From positions 1 through 5,391 of the forward strand of contig JAJTHX010000140.1 in NCBI GenBank assembly GCA_021300125.1: a stretch of DNA of 5,391 nt, in the 5' to 3' direction. Origin of the DNA: Betaproteobacteria bacterium. Its GTDB lineage: Bacteria > Pseudomonadota > Gammaproteobacteria > Burkholderiales > SG8-41. The position numbers and the translations under genes are program-made. The notes under the pieces were generated by a model. It was given only the letters and a program-made list of their open reading frames with translations, did no database searches and was not told where the DNA came from. Positions within the stretch are counted from its first letter, which is position 1, and the number at the start of each line of letters is the position of its first letter. This document shows, in pieces, positions 5,316-5,391 of the stretch.

Positions 5316-5391
<76 letters not shown>

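Overview
This is a GC-rich proteobacterial window, most likely beta- or gammaproteobacterial. The evidence is a GcvA-type LysR regulator, a tRNA-Ala(GGC) almost identical to the enterobacterial one, sigma70-type promoter hexamers, and a bactofilin-type gene remnant. I cannot name the species. Every family name given here comes from reading the sequence, without a database search.

The main discovery is at the right end, on the minus strand (4587-5129). Two short open frames that look like separate hypothetical genes are one gene read through an in-frame UGA at 4836-4838. The residues on either side read A-D-[UGA]-G-S-C-T-S-W-S-V-H-D, which is the signature of the UGSC (Sec-Gly-Ser-Cys) selenoprotein family. 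A perfect 8-bp stem with a GUG triloop begins 11 nt after the UGA, where a bacterial SECIS should be. The UGSC gene overlaps the next gene by 4 nt (ATGA). That gene encodes a 371-aa protein of unknown function (3475-4590) with its own Shine-Dalgarno sequence, so the two form a coupled module. The Sec machinery (selA, selB, selC, selD) is not in this window and must lie elsewhere if recoding occurs.

The rest, left to right: the 3' end of an MFS transporter (2-418) runs tail to tail into a GcvA-like LysR regulator (426-1394, minus). The regulator's predicted promoter carries a palindromic LTTR-type operator over its -10 hexamer and leaves almost no leader. Divergent from it is a 66-aa helical protein of unknown function (1569-1769), followed by a 185-nt untranslated stretch ending in a very strong intrinsic terminator (1954-1986). 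Next is an AT-rich patch (2004-2127) bounded by a perfect 13-bp inverted repeat. After that comes a decayed bactofilin pseudogene (2202-2743) with frame shifts and stops. Its end overlaps, tail to tail, a minus-strand gene for a small secreted protein of unknown family (2733-3320). The 100 bp between that gene and the selenoprotein module hold a plausible -35 and an AT-rich tract. The window ends with tRNA-Ala(GGC) (5316-5391), preceded by a near-consensus promoter with a GC-rich discriminator.
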